NCBI RefSeq assembly: GCF_001426245.1
Contig: NZ_LMCM01000005.1
Coordinates: forward strand, 310,001 to 374,000
Direction: 5' to 3'
Source of the DNA: Phycicoccus sp. Root101
GTDB lineage: Bacteria; Actinomycetota; Actinomycetes; Actinomycetales; Dermatophilaceae
Length of the DNA: 64,000 bases
Each line of letters begins with the position of its first letter. Position 1 is the first letter of the stretch. Position numbers and translations under genes: made by a program. The notes under the pieces are model-generated. The model was not told the DNA's origin and did not search any database. It was given only the letters and a program-made list of their open reading frames with translations. Shown piece by piece: positions 26,104 to 35,858 of this stretch.

Positions 26104-26916
26104 TCAGGCCTCCTGGCTCTCGGTGTGGCCGTCGGTCGGGCCCTCGGTGCGGGGCCGGGTCGTCCGGCGCTCGATCCTCTTCTCGGCGGCCTGCTCCGCG
26201 GTCAGCGGCAGCACGCGGTGGACGTAGATGCCGGGCAGGTGGACCTGGTCGGGGTCGAGCTCGCCGGGCTCGACCAGCTCCTCGACCTCGGCGACGGTGA
26301 CGCGCCCGGCCATGGCGGCCAGCGGGTTGAAGTTGCGCGAGCTCTTGCGGAACACGAGGTTGCCGTGGCGGTCGCCCTTCCACGCCCGGACCAGGCCGAA
26401 GTCGGCCACGATCGCCCGCTCGAGGATGAACTCCTTGTCCTCACCGTCGACCTCGAAGACCTTGCTCTCCTTGGGAGGTGAGGCCTTGGCGACGGTGCCG
26501 TCCGCGGCATACAGCCAGGGGAGGCCACCCTCGGCGACCTGGGTGCCGGCACCGGTCACGGTGTAGAACGCCGGGATGCCGGAGCCGCCGGCGCGCAGCC
26601 GCTCGGCGAGCGTGCCCTGCGGCGTCAGCTCGACCTCGAGCTCGCCGCTCAGGTACTGGCGGGCGAACTCCTTGTTCTCCCCGACGTACGAGGAGACCAT
26701 GCGGCGGATCCGCTTGTCCTTGAGCAGGATCCCGAGTCCCCACTCGTCCACGCCACAGTTGTTGGAGATGGCCTCGAGGTCGCTCACCCCCGTGTGGTGG
26801 ATCGCGTCGATGAGCACGCTCGGGACCCCGCAGAGCCCGAAACCACCCACCGACAGGGAGGAGCCGTCGACGATTCCGTCGATGGCCTCGGCTGCGGAGG
26901 AGACGACTTTGTCCAT
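26104..26916 (-). CDS. scoA: 3-oxoacid CoA-transferase subunit A
   Basis: 270 residues from ATG 26916 ([18 protein letters not shown]). [16 protein letters not shown] carries the glycine loop that binds Co[39 protein letters not shown] and [19 protein letters not shown] are typical alpha-subunit blocks. The C-terminus has a charged extension (about 25 residues). Partner of ScoB. Divergent from the hydrolase gene at 27427 across a 510-bp gap. Confidence 0.93.
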   Translation of the reverse strand: MDKVVSSAAEAIDGIVDGSSLSVGGFGLCGVPSVLIDAIHHTGVSDLEAISNNCGVDEWGLGILLKDKRIRRMVSSYVGENKEFARQYLSGELEVELTPQGTLAERLRAGGSGIPAFYTVTGAGTQVAEGGLPWLYAADGTVAKASPPKESKVFEVDGEDKEFILERAIVADFGLVRAWKGDRHGNLVFRKSSRNFNPLAAMAGRVTVAEVEELVEPGELDPDQVHLPGIYVHRVLPLTAEQAAEKRIERRTTRPRTEGPTDGHTESQEA

Positions 26917-27426
26917 GGCGGCGACTCTAGTCGGCGGCTCCCGCCGCCCGTGCGTGGTCCCTACCCACCGTTCCGCCCACCCTGCGTATGCCGCGCACAT
27001 GCCCGGGGTGTGGGGCGGGGCAGCGGGTCGCTGGGGACCCGACGAGGGAGCGGGGCACGGGGGTGGTCCGTAGGGCCGTGGCGGGTATGGCTGCGGGTCC
27101 CACGGCCGCGTGGGCGCACCGGAGCGAAGCGGAGGTGCGGATGGTGGGCCCGAGGACCACCCCCGTGTGCCGCGACCGATCAGCCGAGCGCCGACCGGGC
27201 CGCGCCGAGCGGGCCACGTCGTGCGGGCCATGTCGGACCTGGCGCCATCGGCTGGACGGGGGAGGGGATCGAGAACTCCACGGTTGTAGTTCGGGGGAAG
27301 CGGTTGTGACGCGTGTGAACTGGTGGGACAAATGTCTCGCCTGCCCCGGGCGTGATGACCCGGGACCGGCACCGTCGACTCGTCCGCGCCCCGTGACCCG
27401 GGGTGCCATCCCCCCTGGAGCGTCCC
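26917..27426. other. 510-bp divergent intergenic region
   Basis: No credible gene: long open frames here are GC-driven, Arg/Pro/Gly-rich shadows. It must hold the promoters of scoA (minus) and the hydrolase (plus). Visible structure: nested inverted repeats at 27056-27167, a direct repeat TGTGAC/TGTGAA near 27306-27320, and a short CCCGGG hairpin near 27347-27364 in the leader of the hydrolase gene. Local AT content rises around 27280-27340, where the plus-strand promoter is most likely. Confidence 0.6.
27056..27167. other. Nested inverted repeats, possible structured RNA
   Basis: A perfect 14-bp closing stem (27056-27069 with 27154-27167; CACGGGGGTGGTCC and complement) encloses two further hairpins: GGCCGTGG with CCACGGCC (27074-27081 / 27100-27107) and CGCACC with GGTGCG (27115-27120 / 27134-27139, containing GAGCGAAGC). 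Together this is a three-way-junction shape. It is about 260 bp upstream of the hydrolase start and 140 bp upstream of scoA, so a leader RNA on either strand, a small RNA, or a REP-like repeat are all possible. Confidence 0.4.
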
Positions 27427-29016
27427 GTGTCGCGTGCTGTCCGTGCCCTCGGTGTGCTGAGCATCCCCGTCCTCACCGTCCCCCTCGCCATGGCGGACGC
27501 GCAGGCGGCGAGCGTGCCCAAGCCGCCGAGCAAGGCGTTGCCGTCGGCGCTCGACCTGGCCTCGCCCTACCAGGCGCAGCGACTGTGCGACCCGGTGGCC
27601 AAGCCCGGGGTCGTGGCGTTCGCGACGCTGTTCTCGAGCCACTACGGGCTCGGCAGCGCGTCGTACGGGATCATCCGCAACTGCAACAGCGGCCTGACGG
27701 AGCACTCCGAGGGACGTGCGTGGGACTGGATGCTCAGCGTCAACAAGCCCAACGAGAAGGCCGTGGCCGACTCGGTGACCGCGTGGCTGTCGGCGCCGGA
27801 CGCCCAGGGGCGACCGGGTGCCATGGCCCGGCGGTTCGGGATCATGTACATCATCTGGAACCACAAGATGTGGCGCGCCTACGACCCCGGCCGCGGCTGG
27901 GCGACCTACACCGGGCCCGTCCCGCACACCGACCACATCCATTTCTCGTTCTCGTGGGACGGCGCGTACGGCCACACGTCCTGGTGGACCGGCAAGGCCA
28001 TCACCACGATCGACCCCGGTCCGGGGTCGGCGCCTGCGCCTGCTCCTGCTCCGGCGCCGACGTCGTACCCCGTGCTGGCCAAGGGGTCGACCGGACCCGA
28101 CGTCGCCCTCGCGCAGAAGGTCGTCGGCGCGACGCCCGACGGTCAGTTCGGCCCGAAGACCGAGGCGGCGGTGCGGAGCTGGCAGGGCAGCCACGGCGTC
28201 GCCGTCACCGGGGTGATGGACGCGCCCACCTGGGCGAAGATGGTGGCCCTCAAGCTGGTCCCCGCCCGGGGCGCGGCACCGAGCACGCCGACGCCGACGC
28301 CGACCCCCGCGAAGCCAGCCCCGGCCGACCCGCTGGCGCAGTACGCCGCCACGACGATCAGCAAGGGCGCCACCGGACCGGCCGTCGTGGCGCTCCAGAA
28401 GGCCCTCCACGTCACCGCGGACGGCCAGTTCGGCCCGAAGACCGAGGCGGCGGTCAAGGCGTTCCAGACCCGCCGCAACCTCACGGCCAACGGCGTCGTC
28501 GGACCGCCCACCTGGAAGGCGCTCATGGGCGGGACCGCGACCACGTCGACGCCGTCGCGCTCGGCACCGGCGCGCACCGCCACGCCATACACGGCCCTGA
28601 TGTCGACGGTGCTGCGCACCGGCTCGCGCGGGGACGCCGTCAAGGTCCTCCAGCGCGCGCTCGGCGGCCTCGCCGTGGACGGAGCATACGGTGCACGGAC
28701 GGCCTCCGCGGTGTCGGCGTTCCAGAGGTCCCACCACCTCGGTGACACCGGTGTCACGGACTCGAAGGTCTGGAAGGCGCTGGAGGCGCGCGACTACCCG
28801 TTGCGCGGCTACTACTCGACCGTCGTGAAGAAGGGCTCGAAGGGTGCGGCCGTCGTCGCGCTGCAGAAGGCGCTGCACGTCGGCGCCGACGGCGACTTCG
28901 GTCCGCAGACCGAGGCCGCGGTCAAGGCCCTGCAGGGGCGCGCCAAGCTCGCGCGCACCGGCGTGGTCGCGACGGTGACGTGGAAGGCGGTCGAGGCGGA
29001 GCTCCGCAAGCGCTGA
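27427..29016 (+). CDS. Secreted peptidase-like protein with four peptidoglycan-binding domains
   Basis: 529 residues. Signal peptide with cleavage near AQAAS (about 25). The catalytic part (35-200) has [14 protein letters not shown] and [17 protein letters not shown], a His/Asp plus HxH pattern resembling M15-type zinc carboxypeptidases or the ARB-07466-like domain. Four PF01471 peptidoglycan-binding units follow ([64 protein letters not shown]), separated by Pro/Ala/Thr linkers. GTG 27427 was chosen because GGAG (27417-27420) is six bases upstream; the ATG at 27403 lacks one. Likely trims peptidoglycan. Confidence 0.88.
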   Translation: MSRAVRALGVLSIPVLTVPLAMADAQAASVPKPPSKALPSALDLASPYQAQRLCDPVAKPGVVAFATLFSSHYGLGSASYGIIRNCNSGLTEHSEGRAWDWMLSVNKPNEKAVADSVTAWLSAPDAQGRPGAMARRFGIMYIIWNHKMWRAYDPGRGWATYTGPVPHTDHIHFSFSWDGAYGHTSWWTGKAITTIDPGPGSAPAPAPAPAPTSYPVLAKGSTGPDVALAQKVVGATPDGQFGPKTEAAVRSWQGSHGVAVTGVMDAPTWAKMVALKLVPARGAAPSTPTPTPTPAKPAPADPLAQYAATTISKGATGPAVVALQKALHVTADGQFGPKTEAAVKAFQTRRNLTANGVVGPPTWKALMGGTATTSTPSRSAPARTATPYTALMSTVLRTGSRGDAVKVLQRALGGLAVDGAYGARTASAVSAFQRSHHLGDTGVTDSKVWKALEARDYPLRGYYSTVVKKGSKGAAVVALQKALHVGADGDFGPQTEAAVKALQGRAKLARTGVVATVTWKAVEAELRKR

Positions 29017-29049
29017 GCCGGACACCTCCGGGCTCGGGGTGCGAGCTCC

Positions 29050-29769
29050 CTACTCCTGCAGCGTGATTCCCTCTGTGGCGACCCGATGGGAGCGTGCCTC
29101 GTCGTCGAGCTCGCCGCGGGTCAGGACCACCGAGCCGTCCGCGGCCCACGCGGACAGCGCGGCCGTGAGGACGCGGCCGAGGTCACCCCCCGAGAGGTGG
29201 ACGCGCACACCCCGCTCCCAGCCGCGGTCCTCCACGACCGCGCCGTATGCCGCCTCGGCACCTGCCGAGCGCAGCGCGGGGGCGTCCTCATCGGGCTCGT
29301 CCCACGCGGTGAACTGGTCGCCGTACGTGGACAGCTCGCGTGCCTCGTCCATCGCGGTCGCGTCGGGGGAGGCGTCCGGCGACCGGCGCGCGAGGGCGGC
29401 CAGGGTCACGAGCACCGCTGCACCCGGTGCATCCTCGGCAGCCGCGGGGTCGTCGGTGACCAGGAGGTCCGCGTCGTCGCCGTCGTCCCCGCCCACGACC
29501 ACGGTGGCGCCGACCGACCACGCCGCCATCGCCCAGTAGATGGACCGCCAGTGCGGTGGCAGGTCCAGGCGCACGGTCGCCCCGGGGCCGAGGTCGAACT
29601 CGTCCTGCAAGGCGTTCGCCGCCTTGTTGACCCAGTTGGCCAGCACCTTGCCGCTGAGCTCGATGCGTTCGCCGCGGGTGGGGCCCGGGGTGTCCTCGTA
29701 GAAGGTGATGCGCGGTCTGGCGGGGTCGCTGCGCAGCACGGAGGCCAGGACGCTCGAGGGGGTGGGCAT
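29050..29769 (-). CDS. TIGR03089 family protein (truncated adenylate-enzyme-like)
   Basis: 239 residues. PRITFYEDTPGPTRGERIELSGKVLANWVNKAANALQ resembles the first part of AMP-binding enzymes, but no ATP-binding core follows. I recognise the actinobacterial TIGR03089 type, the homologue of mycobacterial Rv3268 that usually lies beside LCP and rhamnosyltransferase genes. Biochemical function unknown. Convergent with the hydrolase gene (33-bp gap) and divergent from the acyltransferase gene at 29816. Confidence 0.85.
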   Translation of the reverse strand: MPTPSSVLASVLRSDPARPRITFYEDTPGPTRGERIELSGKVLANWVNKAANALQDEFDLGPGATVRLDLPPHWRSIYWAMAAWSVGATVVVGGDDGDDADLLVTDDPAAAEDAPGAAVLVTLAALARRSPDASPDATAMDEARELSTYGDQFTAWDEPDEDAPALRSAGAEAAYGAVVEDRGWERGVRVHLSGGDLGRVLTAALSAWAADGSVVLTRGELDDEARSHRVATEGITLQE

Positions 29770-29815
29770 GCCCCCAACCTAGGGGCCGGGGCGCCCGCTG
29801 CGACATGCTGGTCCC

Positions 29816-30958
29816 ATGGACGCGCCCCCGACGCCCAGCCCTGCCGGCACGCCCGTCGACGGCCTCTCGCTGCTCGCCTACACGAGCTGGCTGCGCGTCA
29901 TCGCGATCGTCGGGGTGGTCTGCATCCACGTCGCCGGACTCACGTACGTCAACCCCGACCTCGAGGGTTCGGCAGCCTGGTGGCTGGCGGCCGCCCTCGA
30001 CTTCGGCGCCAAGTGGGCGGTCCCGGTCTTCGTCATGGTCAGCGGTGCCGTCATCCTGCGACCGCCGGCGGACCCGTCGGCCCGACGGTTCTACCGCCGC
30101 CGCCTGGGGCGCCTCGGCATCCCGCTCGTCTTCTGGCACGTGGTCTACGTCGTCCTCGTCGTGACGGTGGTCGACCCGGAGGTCGAGGCCCCGGCGGTCG
30201 TCGCGAACGTCCTTGCAGGAGAGGCCTACACGGCCCTCTACTTCTTCTGGCTCATCCTCGGCCTGTATGCCGTCGTCCCCCTCCTCTGGCCGGTCGTCCG
30301 GGCCTGGAGCCCCCGACAGCTCACGGTCGCCGGTGCCGGCCTGGTCGCCGTCCCGGCGCTCGACGCAGCGCTGCGCGGAGTCATCGCCCTCCTCGAGGAC
30401 CGACCCGTCGACGACGCATCACCCACGCTGGTGACCCAGTTCGTGCCCTACGTCGGGTTCCTGCTCCTCGGCCACGCCCTCGGGCCGGTGGTGCTGCGCG
30501 GTCGGGCCCTCGTCCTCACCGCGCTCGGGACGGCCGCCCTCTGCGCAGAGCTGGTCCTGCAGGCTGCCGTGGTCGGTGACCCGGGGTCCGACGTGGGGAC
30601 GCCGACCGGTGCCGGGGCGGTCCTCGCCGCCGTCTCACCGCTCACCTACCAGGGCGCCGTCCTGGCCCTCGCTGCCGTCGGGGTGTTCGTCGTCGTCCGC
30701 AGCGTGGCCCACCCGTCGTCGGCCCTCGCTGCCCCCGCGCTCGCGCGGCGGATGCGGCGGCTGGGCGACCTCACGTTCGGGGTGTTCGCGTGCCACCTGC
30801 TCGTCCTCGCCGCCGTGGTCCGGCTGCCGGGCGTCGACCTCGTCGACGGCGCCGAGTCGGTGCCGGGTGTCGTGGCGCTGGTCGGCGTGGTCGTCGTCCT
30901 GGCGTTCGCGGTGACCGCGGTCCTCGCCCGGCTCCCCGGGCTGCGCCGCGTCGTCTGA
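29816..30958 (+). CDS. Membrane acyltransferase family 3 protein
   Basis: 380 residues with about ten helices. N-terminal SWLRVIAIVGVVCIHVAGL holds the conserved Arg and His of acyltransferase-3 proteins; KWAVPVFVMVSGAVIL and RRFYRRRLGRLGIPLVFW are the next landmarks. These enzymes O-acetylate or otherwise acylate cell-surface glycans on the outer face of the membrane. A teichoic acid or capsule substrate is plausible from location only. ATG 29816; a 68-bp gap separates it from the next gene on the same strand. Confidence 0.88.
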   Translation: MDAPPTPSPAGTPVDGLSLLAYTSWLRVIAIVGVVCIHVAGLTYVNPDLEGSAAWWLAAALDFGAKWAVPVFVMVSGAVILRPPADPSARRFYRRRLGRLGIPLVFWHVVYVVLVVTVVDPEVEAPAVVANVLAGEAYTALYFFWLILGLYAVVPLLWPVVRAWSPRQLTVAGAGLVAVPALDAALRGVIALLEDRPVDDASPTLVTQFVPYVGFLLLGHALGPVVLRGRALVLTALGTAALCAELVLQAAVVGDPGSDVGTPTGAGAVLAAVSPLTYQGAVLALAAVGVFVVVRSVAHPSSALAAPALARRMRRLGDLTFGVFACHLLVLAAVVRLPGVDLVDGAESVPGVVALVGVVVVLAFAVTAVLARLPGLRRVV

Positions 30959-31026
30959 CGGCCGTTCCGAGACCGTGGGGTGGGGCGTCGGCGGGACGGG
31001 CCCCGTGGGCACTAGCGTGGTGCGGT

Positions 31027-33144
31027 GTGAGCAGCCGCGCGCCCCGCAGCTACCCGTACACCCCTGATGTCGGCGACCTCCCGCTGCTGCGCGGTGAGGC
31101 GTGGAGCGGCTGGGTCGTCACCCGGACCGTCGTGGGGGCCGCGCTGTGGCTCGTCCTCGGCGCCCTCGCGTCGGCGGTCCTGGCCCTCGTCGGCCTGTGG
31201 CAGCCGTGGGTCGCCCTGCCGGTCCTGGCCGTCCTGGGCGCAGTGGCCTCCCGGCTCGCCGGTCGGGTGCCGGTCCGCCCGCTCCCCGTGTGGTCGGCGA
31301 TCGCCCTGGTCCTGCTCGCGGTCGGGTCGACCGTGTGGGCGGGCACCACGCACTCCGAACAGGTCCTGCCCCGCCGGGACTCCGGCTCCTACCTGCAGTC
31401 GGCCATCGAGCTCGCGAGCGGCCACACCCGGCCGATCAGCATCTCGGCCGACTCCGTGGGTGGTCCGGACGTGCTGGCCATCGACGGGGTCACCCTCGCC
31501 AGCCCGGCCTTCTTCGCCACCGGGACGCCCCAGGACCCCACGATCCAGCCGCAGTTCCCGCCCGGCACCGCGGCCTGGTACTCGGTGGCCTGGTGGGTCG
31601 GGGGAGCCGCGGCGACGTTCTGGGCCCCTGCCGTCCTGTGGGGCCTGGCGGTCCTGTCGATCGGCCTGCTCGGGTCGCTGCTCACCGGGCCCCGGTGGGG
31701 TCCGCTCGCCGCGCTCGGCACCGCCCTGGTCTTCCCGCTCGTCCACGTCGCCCGCTCGACCTACTCCGAACCCGTCGCGCTGCCGGTCCTCGCCGCCGGG
31801 CTGGTCGCCCTCGTCATGGCCGCCCGCCACGCGACCGTGGCCCAGGAGGTCGGAGCCAGGGCCGGAGCGCTCGCGGCCGGCATCCTGCTCGGTGGTGCCA
31901 TCGTCATCCGGGTCGACGCGCTGCGTGAGGTGATCCTCGTCGTCCCGGTGGTGGCGCTGGCCCTCGTGCAACGGCGGGCCCACGCCAAGATCCTCGGTGT
32001 CACCACCGGTGTCTCGGCGGCCGTGGCGCTCGGCCTGACCTGGCTCACGTCGAGCGAGTACCTCGGCAGCATCGCCGGCTCGCTCCTTCCGCTCGCGGCC
32101 CTCGGGGTCGTGGTCCTCGTCGCCTCCGCGGTCGTCGTCGCCGGTGCCCGCCGGGGCTGGTCGCTCGGGACGCTGGTCCGGGCGTGGCTGCCCCGACTGC
32201 TGGCCAGCGGCTTCGTCCTCCTCGGGGTGTTCCTCGCCTCCCGGCCGCTCTGGCAGGTCGTGCGGCAGTCCGCGGCGGACTCCGGCGCCCGCGTCGTCGC
32301 CGGGCTGCAGTCCCGCCAGGGCCTACCTGTCGACGGCGGCCGCACGTACGACGAGCAGTCCCTCGTGTGGATGGCCTGGTGGGTCGGGCCCGTGGCCCTC
32401 GTCCTGGCCCTGGTCGCGGTCGCGGTGCTCGCCCACCGCGCGGCGTCGGCGTGGGTCGACGGCCGTGACCTCCCGGCGTGGGTGGGGCCGGGCGTCGTCG
32501 CGGTCGGCTCGACCCTCCTCACCCTCTACCGGCCGGGCATCACGCCTGACCACCCGTGGGCCGACCGCCGCCTCGTCATCGCGCTGCCCACCGTCGTGAT
32601 CCTCGTCGCCGCCTGTGCGGCCGTGGCCTCCCGGTGGTCGACGAGGCGCCTGCCGTATGCCGTGAACGTCGCCGTGAGCATCGCGGCCGCCGCAGCGCTC
32701 CTCGTCCCCACGGCCCTGGCGACCAGGCCGCACCTCGACGAGCGCGTCGAGCGCGGCGAGCTCGCTGCCGTCGACTCGGTCTGCGGACAGCTGCGTGCCG
32801 GCGACGTGGTGCTCATGGCCGATGCGCGGGCGGCGAACGAGTGGCCGCAGGTGGTGCGCGGCTACTGCGGGGTCGCCGCGCTGTCGACCACGACGGCCCT
32901 GCGCCAGGACCCGGCGCGCATGGCACGGGCGGTCACGCAGATCACCAAGGCGGTGGACGCCCGAGGCGGCAGGCTCGTGCTGCTCGCCGCCGACTCGACC
33001 AAGGCCCTGACCGACCTCGGGCTGGACACGGCCGTGGTGGGGGCGGACACGACGGTGCAGGAGGACGCGCGCCTGCTCGAACGACGACCCGACGGGCTCG
33101 TCCCCCTGCCGGTCCAGGTCTGGCTCGGCACGCCGAAACCGTAG
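31027..33144 (+). CDS. Large polytopic membrane protein, GT-C glycosyltransferase-like
   Basis: 705 residues from GTG 31027. Around 11-13 helices. An RRDSGSYLQSAIELASG motif follows the first helices, in the position where GT-C enzymes carry their catalytic acidic residue in the first outer loop. A soluble C-terminal part (about 575-705) contains DSVCGQLRAGDVVLMADARAANEWPQ. Probably transfers a sugar from a polyprenyl-phosphate donor, which the DPM1-like GT2 could supply; no finer assignment is possible. Ends shortly before a strong bidirectional terminator. Confidence 0.75.
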   Translation: MSSRAPRSYPYTPDVGDLPLLRGEAWSGWVVTRTVVGAALWLVLGALASAVLALVGLWQPWVALPVLAVLGAVASRLAGRVPVRPLPVWSAIALVLLAVGSTVWAGTTHSEQVLPRRDSGSYLQSAIELASGHTRPISISADSVGGPDVLAIDGVTLASPAFFATGTPQDPTIQPQFPPGTAAWYSVAWWVGGAAATFWAPAVLWGLAVLSIGLLGSLLTGPRWGPLAALGTALVFPLVHVARSTYSEPVALPVLAAGLVALVMAARHATVAQEVGARAGALAAGILLGGAIVIRVDALREVILVVPVVALALVQRRAHAKILGVTTGVSAAVALGLTWLTSSEYLGSIAGSLLPLAALGVVVLVASAVVVAGARRGWSLGTLVRAWLPRLLASGFVLLGVFLASRPLWQVVRQSAADSGARVVAGLQSRQGLPVDGGRTYDEQSLVWMAWWVGPVALVLALVAVAVLAHRAASAWVDGRDLPAWVGPGVVAVGSTLLTLYRPGITPDHPWADRRLVIALPTVVILVAACAAVASRWSTRRLPYAVNVAVSIAAAAALLVPTALATRPHLDERVERGELAAVDSVCGQLRAGDVVLMADARAANEWPQVVRGYCGVAALSTTTALRQDPARMARAVTQITKAVDARGGRLVLLAADSTKALTDLGLDTAVVGADTTVQEDARLLERRPDGLVPLPVQVWLGTPKP

Positions 33145-33174
33145 CTCTCGCAACGGGGGCCGCGCTCACGACAT

Positions 33175-33214
33175 ACGAAGGGGCCCGGTGGTCGATGCCA
33201 CCGGGCCCCTTCGT
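33175..33214. terminator. Bidirectional intrinsic terminator
   Basis: Perfect 17-bp stem, ACGAAGGGGCCCGGTGG (33175-33191) with its complement at 33198-33214, loop TCGATG. It lies between the convergent stops at 33144 and 33227. No T-run, as is usual in high-GC actinobacteria. Confidence 0.85.
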
Positions 33215-33226
33215 GGTGCACGGTCG

Positions 33227-35386
33227 TCAGCGCTGGTCGGCGCTCCGGAAGGTGGGCGCGGTGTGGCCCGGACGGGCCTCGGTGGCCCGGGCGACCTGGT
33301 CGGCGCGGCTGGCGGCCTTCGCGCCGGCGACGGCGGCCGGGACGGCGGCGAGCGGGTTGTCGACGGACGGCACGTCCAGGCCCCACAGGACGGTCTGCGC
33401 GCCCGCGTTGGCGCCGACCTGCGTCCGGACGGCGTCGCTGACCACACCGGCGCCGCCGAAGACCGCGACGTCGTCGGTGGCCGGGCGCAGGGCCAGGCTG
33501 ACCGTGTTGACCGTCGCCGGGACGGCCTTCGGGCTCACCAGCAGCAGGGGCTGGTGGTAGGCGCTCATCGAGGCGCCGCCGGTGACGGCGTCGGGGAACG
33601 ACATCCCGTTGGCGTAGCCGACACGCGTCGCGGCGGGGAACCACCGCTGGGCGACGAGGGCGCTCGTGGCGAACCGGTCCGTGCCGCTGATCTTCTCGCC
33701 GGCCCGCGAACCGAAGGTGCCGACGGCCTTGGCGGCAGCGCCGCCGATGGCGTGGGCCTTCTTGATCGCCGCGCGGCCGTTGACGTAGGTCTTGACGGAC
33801 GCGGGGGTGGTGCCGCCGTTGGTGAGCAGGACCGGGGCGAAGAACAGGGAGGCCGCCGGACCCGCGGACAGCGCGTCGGGGAAGTTCATGCCGTCGGCGA
33901 GGAAGACCGCGTCGCGGGTGAGGAAGCCCTCCGACCCGGCGAAGCCGAGGTCGAGCTCCTTGGCCACCCGCACGCTCGTGGTGAACCGGTCGGTGCCGGA
34001 GAGCCGGGAGACGGTGAACCCGTTGGACGCCAGGGTCGTCTGCACGGCCTTCGAGATCACCCCGGTGCCACCGACGATGTAGACGAACCGGTCGGCCTTG
34101 GCCGGCATCAGGCGCTTGAGCTCCGCGAGGACGCGCGGGTCGAGCTTGGCCGCGGGGTTGATCAGCAGCGGCGAGTCCGAGGCGCCCGCGAGGGGGCCCG
34201 CGACGAGCGCGTCGGGGAACGACTCCGAGCTGGCGATGATGGCGCCGCTCGACCCCTCGGGCCAGCCGTCCTTGCTCACGGCGATGCCGGTGGCGACGCG
34301 GTCGGCGCCGCCGAGGCGGGTGGTGCTGGCCGGGACGGTCAGGGGGCGCCACGAGGGGCTCTCGAAGTGCGCGGCGACCGCGGTCCCGGGCAGGTTCGCG
34401 CTGTCGACCACGACCGACTCGGCGCCACCGGCGAACGTGTTGCCGGTCTTGTCGACGATCTTCAGGGTGCTCGAGGCGCAGTCCGTGGAGGAGGCGACGA
34501 AGGCGAGCGAGCGGCCGCTGGGGGAGAAGGACGGACGGTGTCCGGCGCAGGTCGCGCCGAGCGAGGCCACCTGCACCGGGCCGGCAGCGCCCTCGACGAC
34601 GTACAGGGCGTCGCCGTCGGCACCGGTGCCGATGAAGGCCAGGGTGCCGTCGTTGCTGACGACCGGGTCGTGGGCGTCGAGGTCGCTGAAGCCGAGCGGG
34701 GCCGGGTCGTTCAGCGGGGAGTTCCACATCGCGTTGCCGCTGCGCGGGAAGTCGGCGTCGACGGTGGCGAGGTCGCGCTTGCCCGTGCCGGCGTCCCGCA
34801 CCGTGACGACGAGGGACAGGCCGTCCGGGGTGGGCGCGCTCACGCCGGGGTCCTCGGTGAGCGACTTGGTGAGGGCCTCGGTGCGGGTGCTGACCAGCCA
34901 GGCCGCGCGGTTGGTGAACGTGCTGCCGTTCTGGGTCGTGCTGGTCAGCGAGTCACCGAACGGCGACCACTGCCCGGACGTGGGGCGGCTGACCGCCCGC
35001 ACGTTCTCGAGGGTGGGGTCGGACAGGTTGCTGATGTCGAACCCACCGGACGGCACGCGGGCGAGCAGGTCGCCACCGGGCGCCCAGGCCAGGTCCTTGG
35101 CTGCGTACATCGTGGAGTACTGCACCGGGCTCCCGTCGCGCTTGAAGCTCATCGCCTGCGTCGAGGACGGGTCGTCGTTGTTGATCCGCGCGACGGTGAT
35201 CTCGCCGTCGGCGTCGGTCGTCGGGATCCACTCCACGTTGTAGAGGGACGGGTCCCAGCCCTGGCCGGGTGCTGCCGAGGCCGGCGCCGCGGCACCCAGG
35301 GCGGCGGCGGTGGCGAGCAGGGCGGTGCCGACGCCGAAGGCCACCGTGCGGCGGGCGGAGGCGGGCGAGGAGGTGGGTGTCTTCAT
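33227..35386 (-). CDS. Secreted beta-propeller-like protein with cell-wall-binding repeats
   Basis: 719 residues. Signal peptide with cleavage at ASAAPGQG (about 39). Residues 45-370 have TolB/WD40-like blades (DLAWAPGGDLLAR, GQWSPFGDSLTS, PVVSNDGTLAFIG, PSFSPSGRSLAFVA). The second half holds PF04122 repeats (TRLGGADRVATGIAVS, SRLSGTDRFTTSVRVA, EKISGTDRFATSALVA), expected to hold the protein on anionic wall polymers. The propeller's ligand is unknown. ATG 35386. The 166-bp upstream region is locally AT-richer (about 35430-35470) and should hold the promoter. Confidence 0.88.
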   Translation of the reverse strand: MKTPTSSPASARRTVAFGVGTALLATAAALGAAAPASAAPGQGWDPSLYNVEWIPTTDADGEITVARINNDDPSSTQAMSFKRDGSPVQYSTMYAAKDLAWAPGGDLLARVPSGGFDISNLSDPTLENVRAVSRPTSGQWSPFGDSLTSTTQNGSTFTNRAAWLVSTRTEALTKSLTEDPGVSAPTPDGLSLVVTVRDAGTGKRDLATVDADFPRSGNAMWNSPLNDPAPLGFSDLDAHDPVVSNDGTLAFIGTGADGDALYVVEGAAGPVQVASLGATCAGHRPSFSPSGRSLAFVASSTDCASSTLKIVDKTGNTFAGGAESVVVDSANLPGTAVAAHFESPSWRPLTVPASTTRLGGADRVATGIAVSKDGWPEGSSGAIIASSESFPDALVAGPLAGASDSPLLINPAAKLDPRVLAELKRLMPAKADRFVYIVGGTGVISKAVQTTLASNGFTVSRLSGTDRFTTSVRVAKELDLGFAGSEGFLTRDAVFLADGMNFPDALSAGPAASLFFAPVLLTNGGTTPASVKTYVNGRAAIKKAHAIGGAAAKAVGTFGSRAGEKISGTDRFATSALVAQRWFPAATRVGYANGMSFPDAVTGGASMSAYHQPLLLVSPKAVPATVNTVSLALRPATDDVAVFGGAGVVSDAVRTQVGANAGAQTVLWGLDVPSVDNPLAAVPAAVAGAKAASRADQVARATEARPGHTAPTFRSADQR

Positions 35387-35552
35387 GCGCTGGATCTTTT
35401 CCCCTGGGAGCGAAGTGGCCGATCGACCGGAGCGAGGGTAACTCGCGGAATTACGACATTTCGGCCCGTTGCGCGAACACGCAGGGCCGTTCGCGCAGAC
35501 GTGCCCGAACGGCTGAGGTGACCGGGTGCGGGACGCCCGTCGCGGCGCCGGC

Positions 35553-35849
35553 TCAGTCGAGGAGCTGCCAGGTCGACCCGACGCCGTCCGGCCCGGTCAG
35601 GCGACCGGTAGAGAGGCCCTCGCGGATCCGTCGTCGCACGAGCGGGACCTCGGCGGGCGAGGCGTCGAACGCCACCGTGACGACGTGCTCGTCCCCGTCG
35701 GGCTCGACCGAGGAGTGGTGCGGCCAGCGGCAGTCGCCGTCGTGCTCCCAGTGGCCGCAGAGCGCGACGGTCACGGCGCCACCGAGGGCGGCGGGGTCCC
35801 CCGTGAGGTCGCGCACGCGCCATACCTGCTCGTGCGCGAAGCCGACCAC
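35553..35849 (-). CDS. Small conserved hypothetical protein
   Basis: 98 residues from GTG 35849. HEQVWRVRDLTGDPAALGG, then CGHWEHDGDCRWPHHS with two Cys and several His, and VVTVAFDASPAEVPLVRRRI. The Cys/His group could hold a metal, but no family is recognised with certainty. Nine bases separate it from the upstream phosphatase gene on the same strand, so the two are likely co-transcribed. Codon pattern and size look like a real gene. Confidence 0.65.
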   Translation of the reverse strand: MVGFAHEQVWRVRDLTGDPAALGGAVTVALCGHWEHDGDCRWPHHSSVEPDGDEHVVTVAFDASPAEVPLVRRRIREGLSTGRLTGPDGVGSTWQLLD

Positions 35850-35858
35850 GGTCTCGAC

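Noticed and set aside
27240-27426. ydaO-type c-di-AMP riboswitch before the peptidoglycan hydrolase
   Set aside because: Expected from gene type, but I could not match the conserved core blocks; only a simple CCCGGG hairpin is visible.
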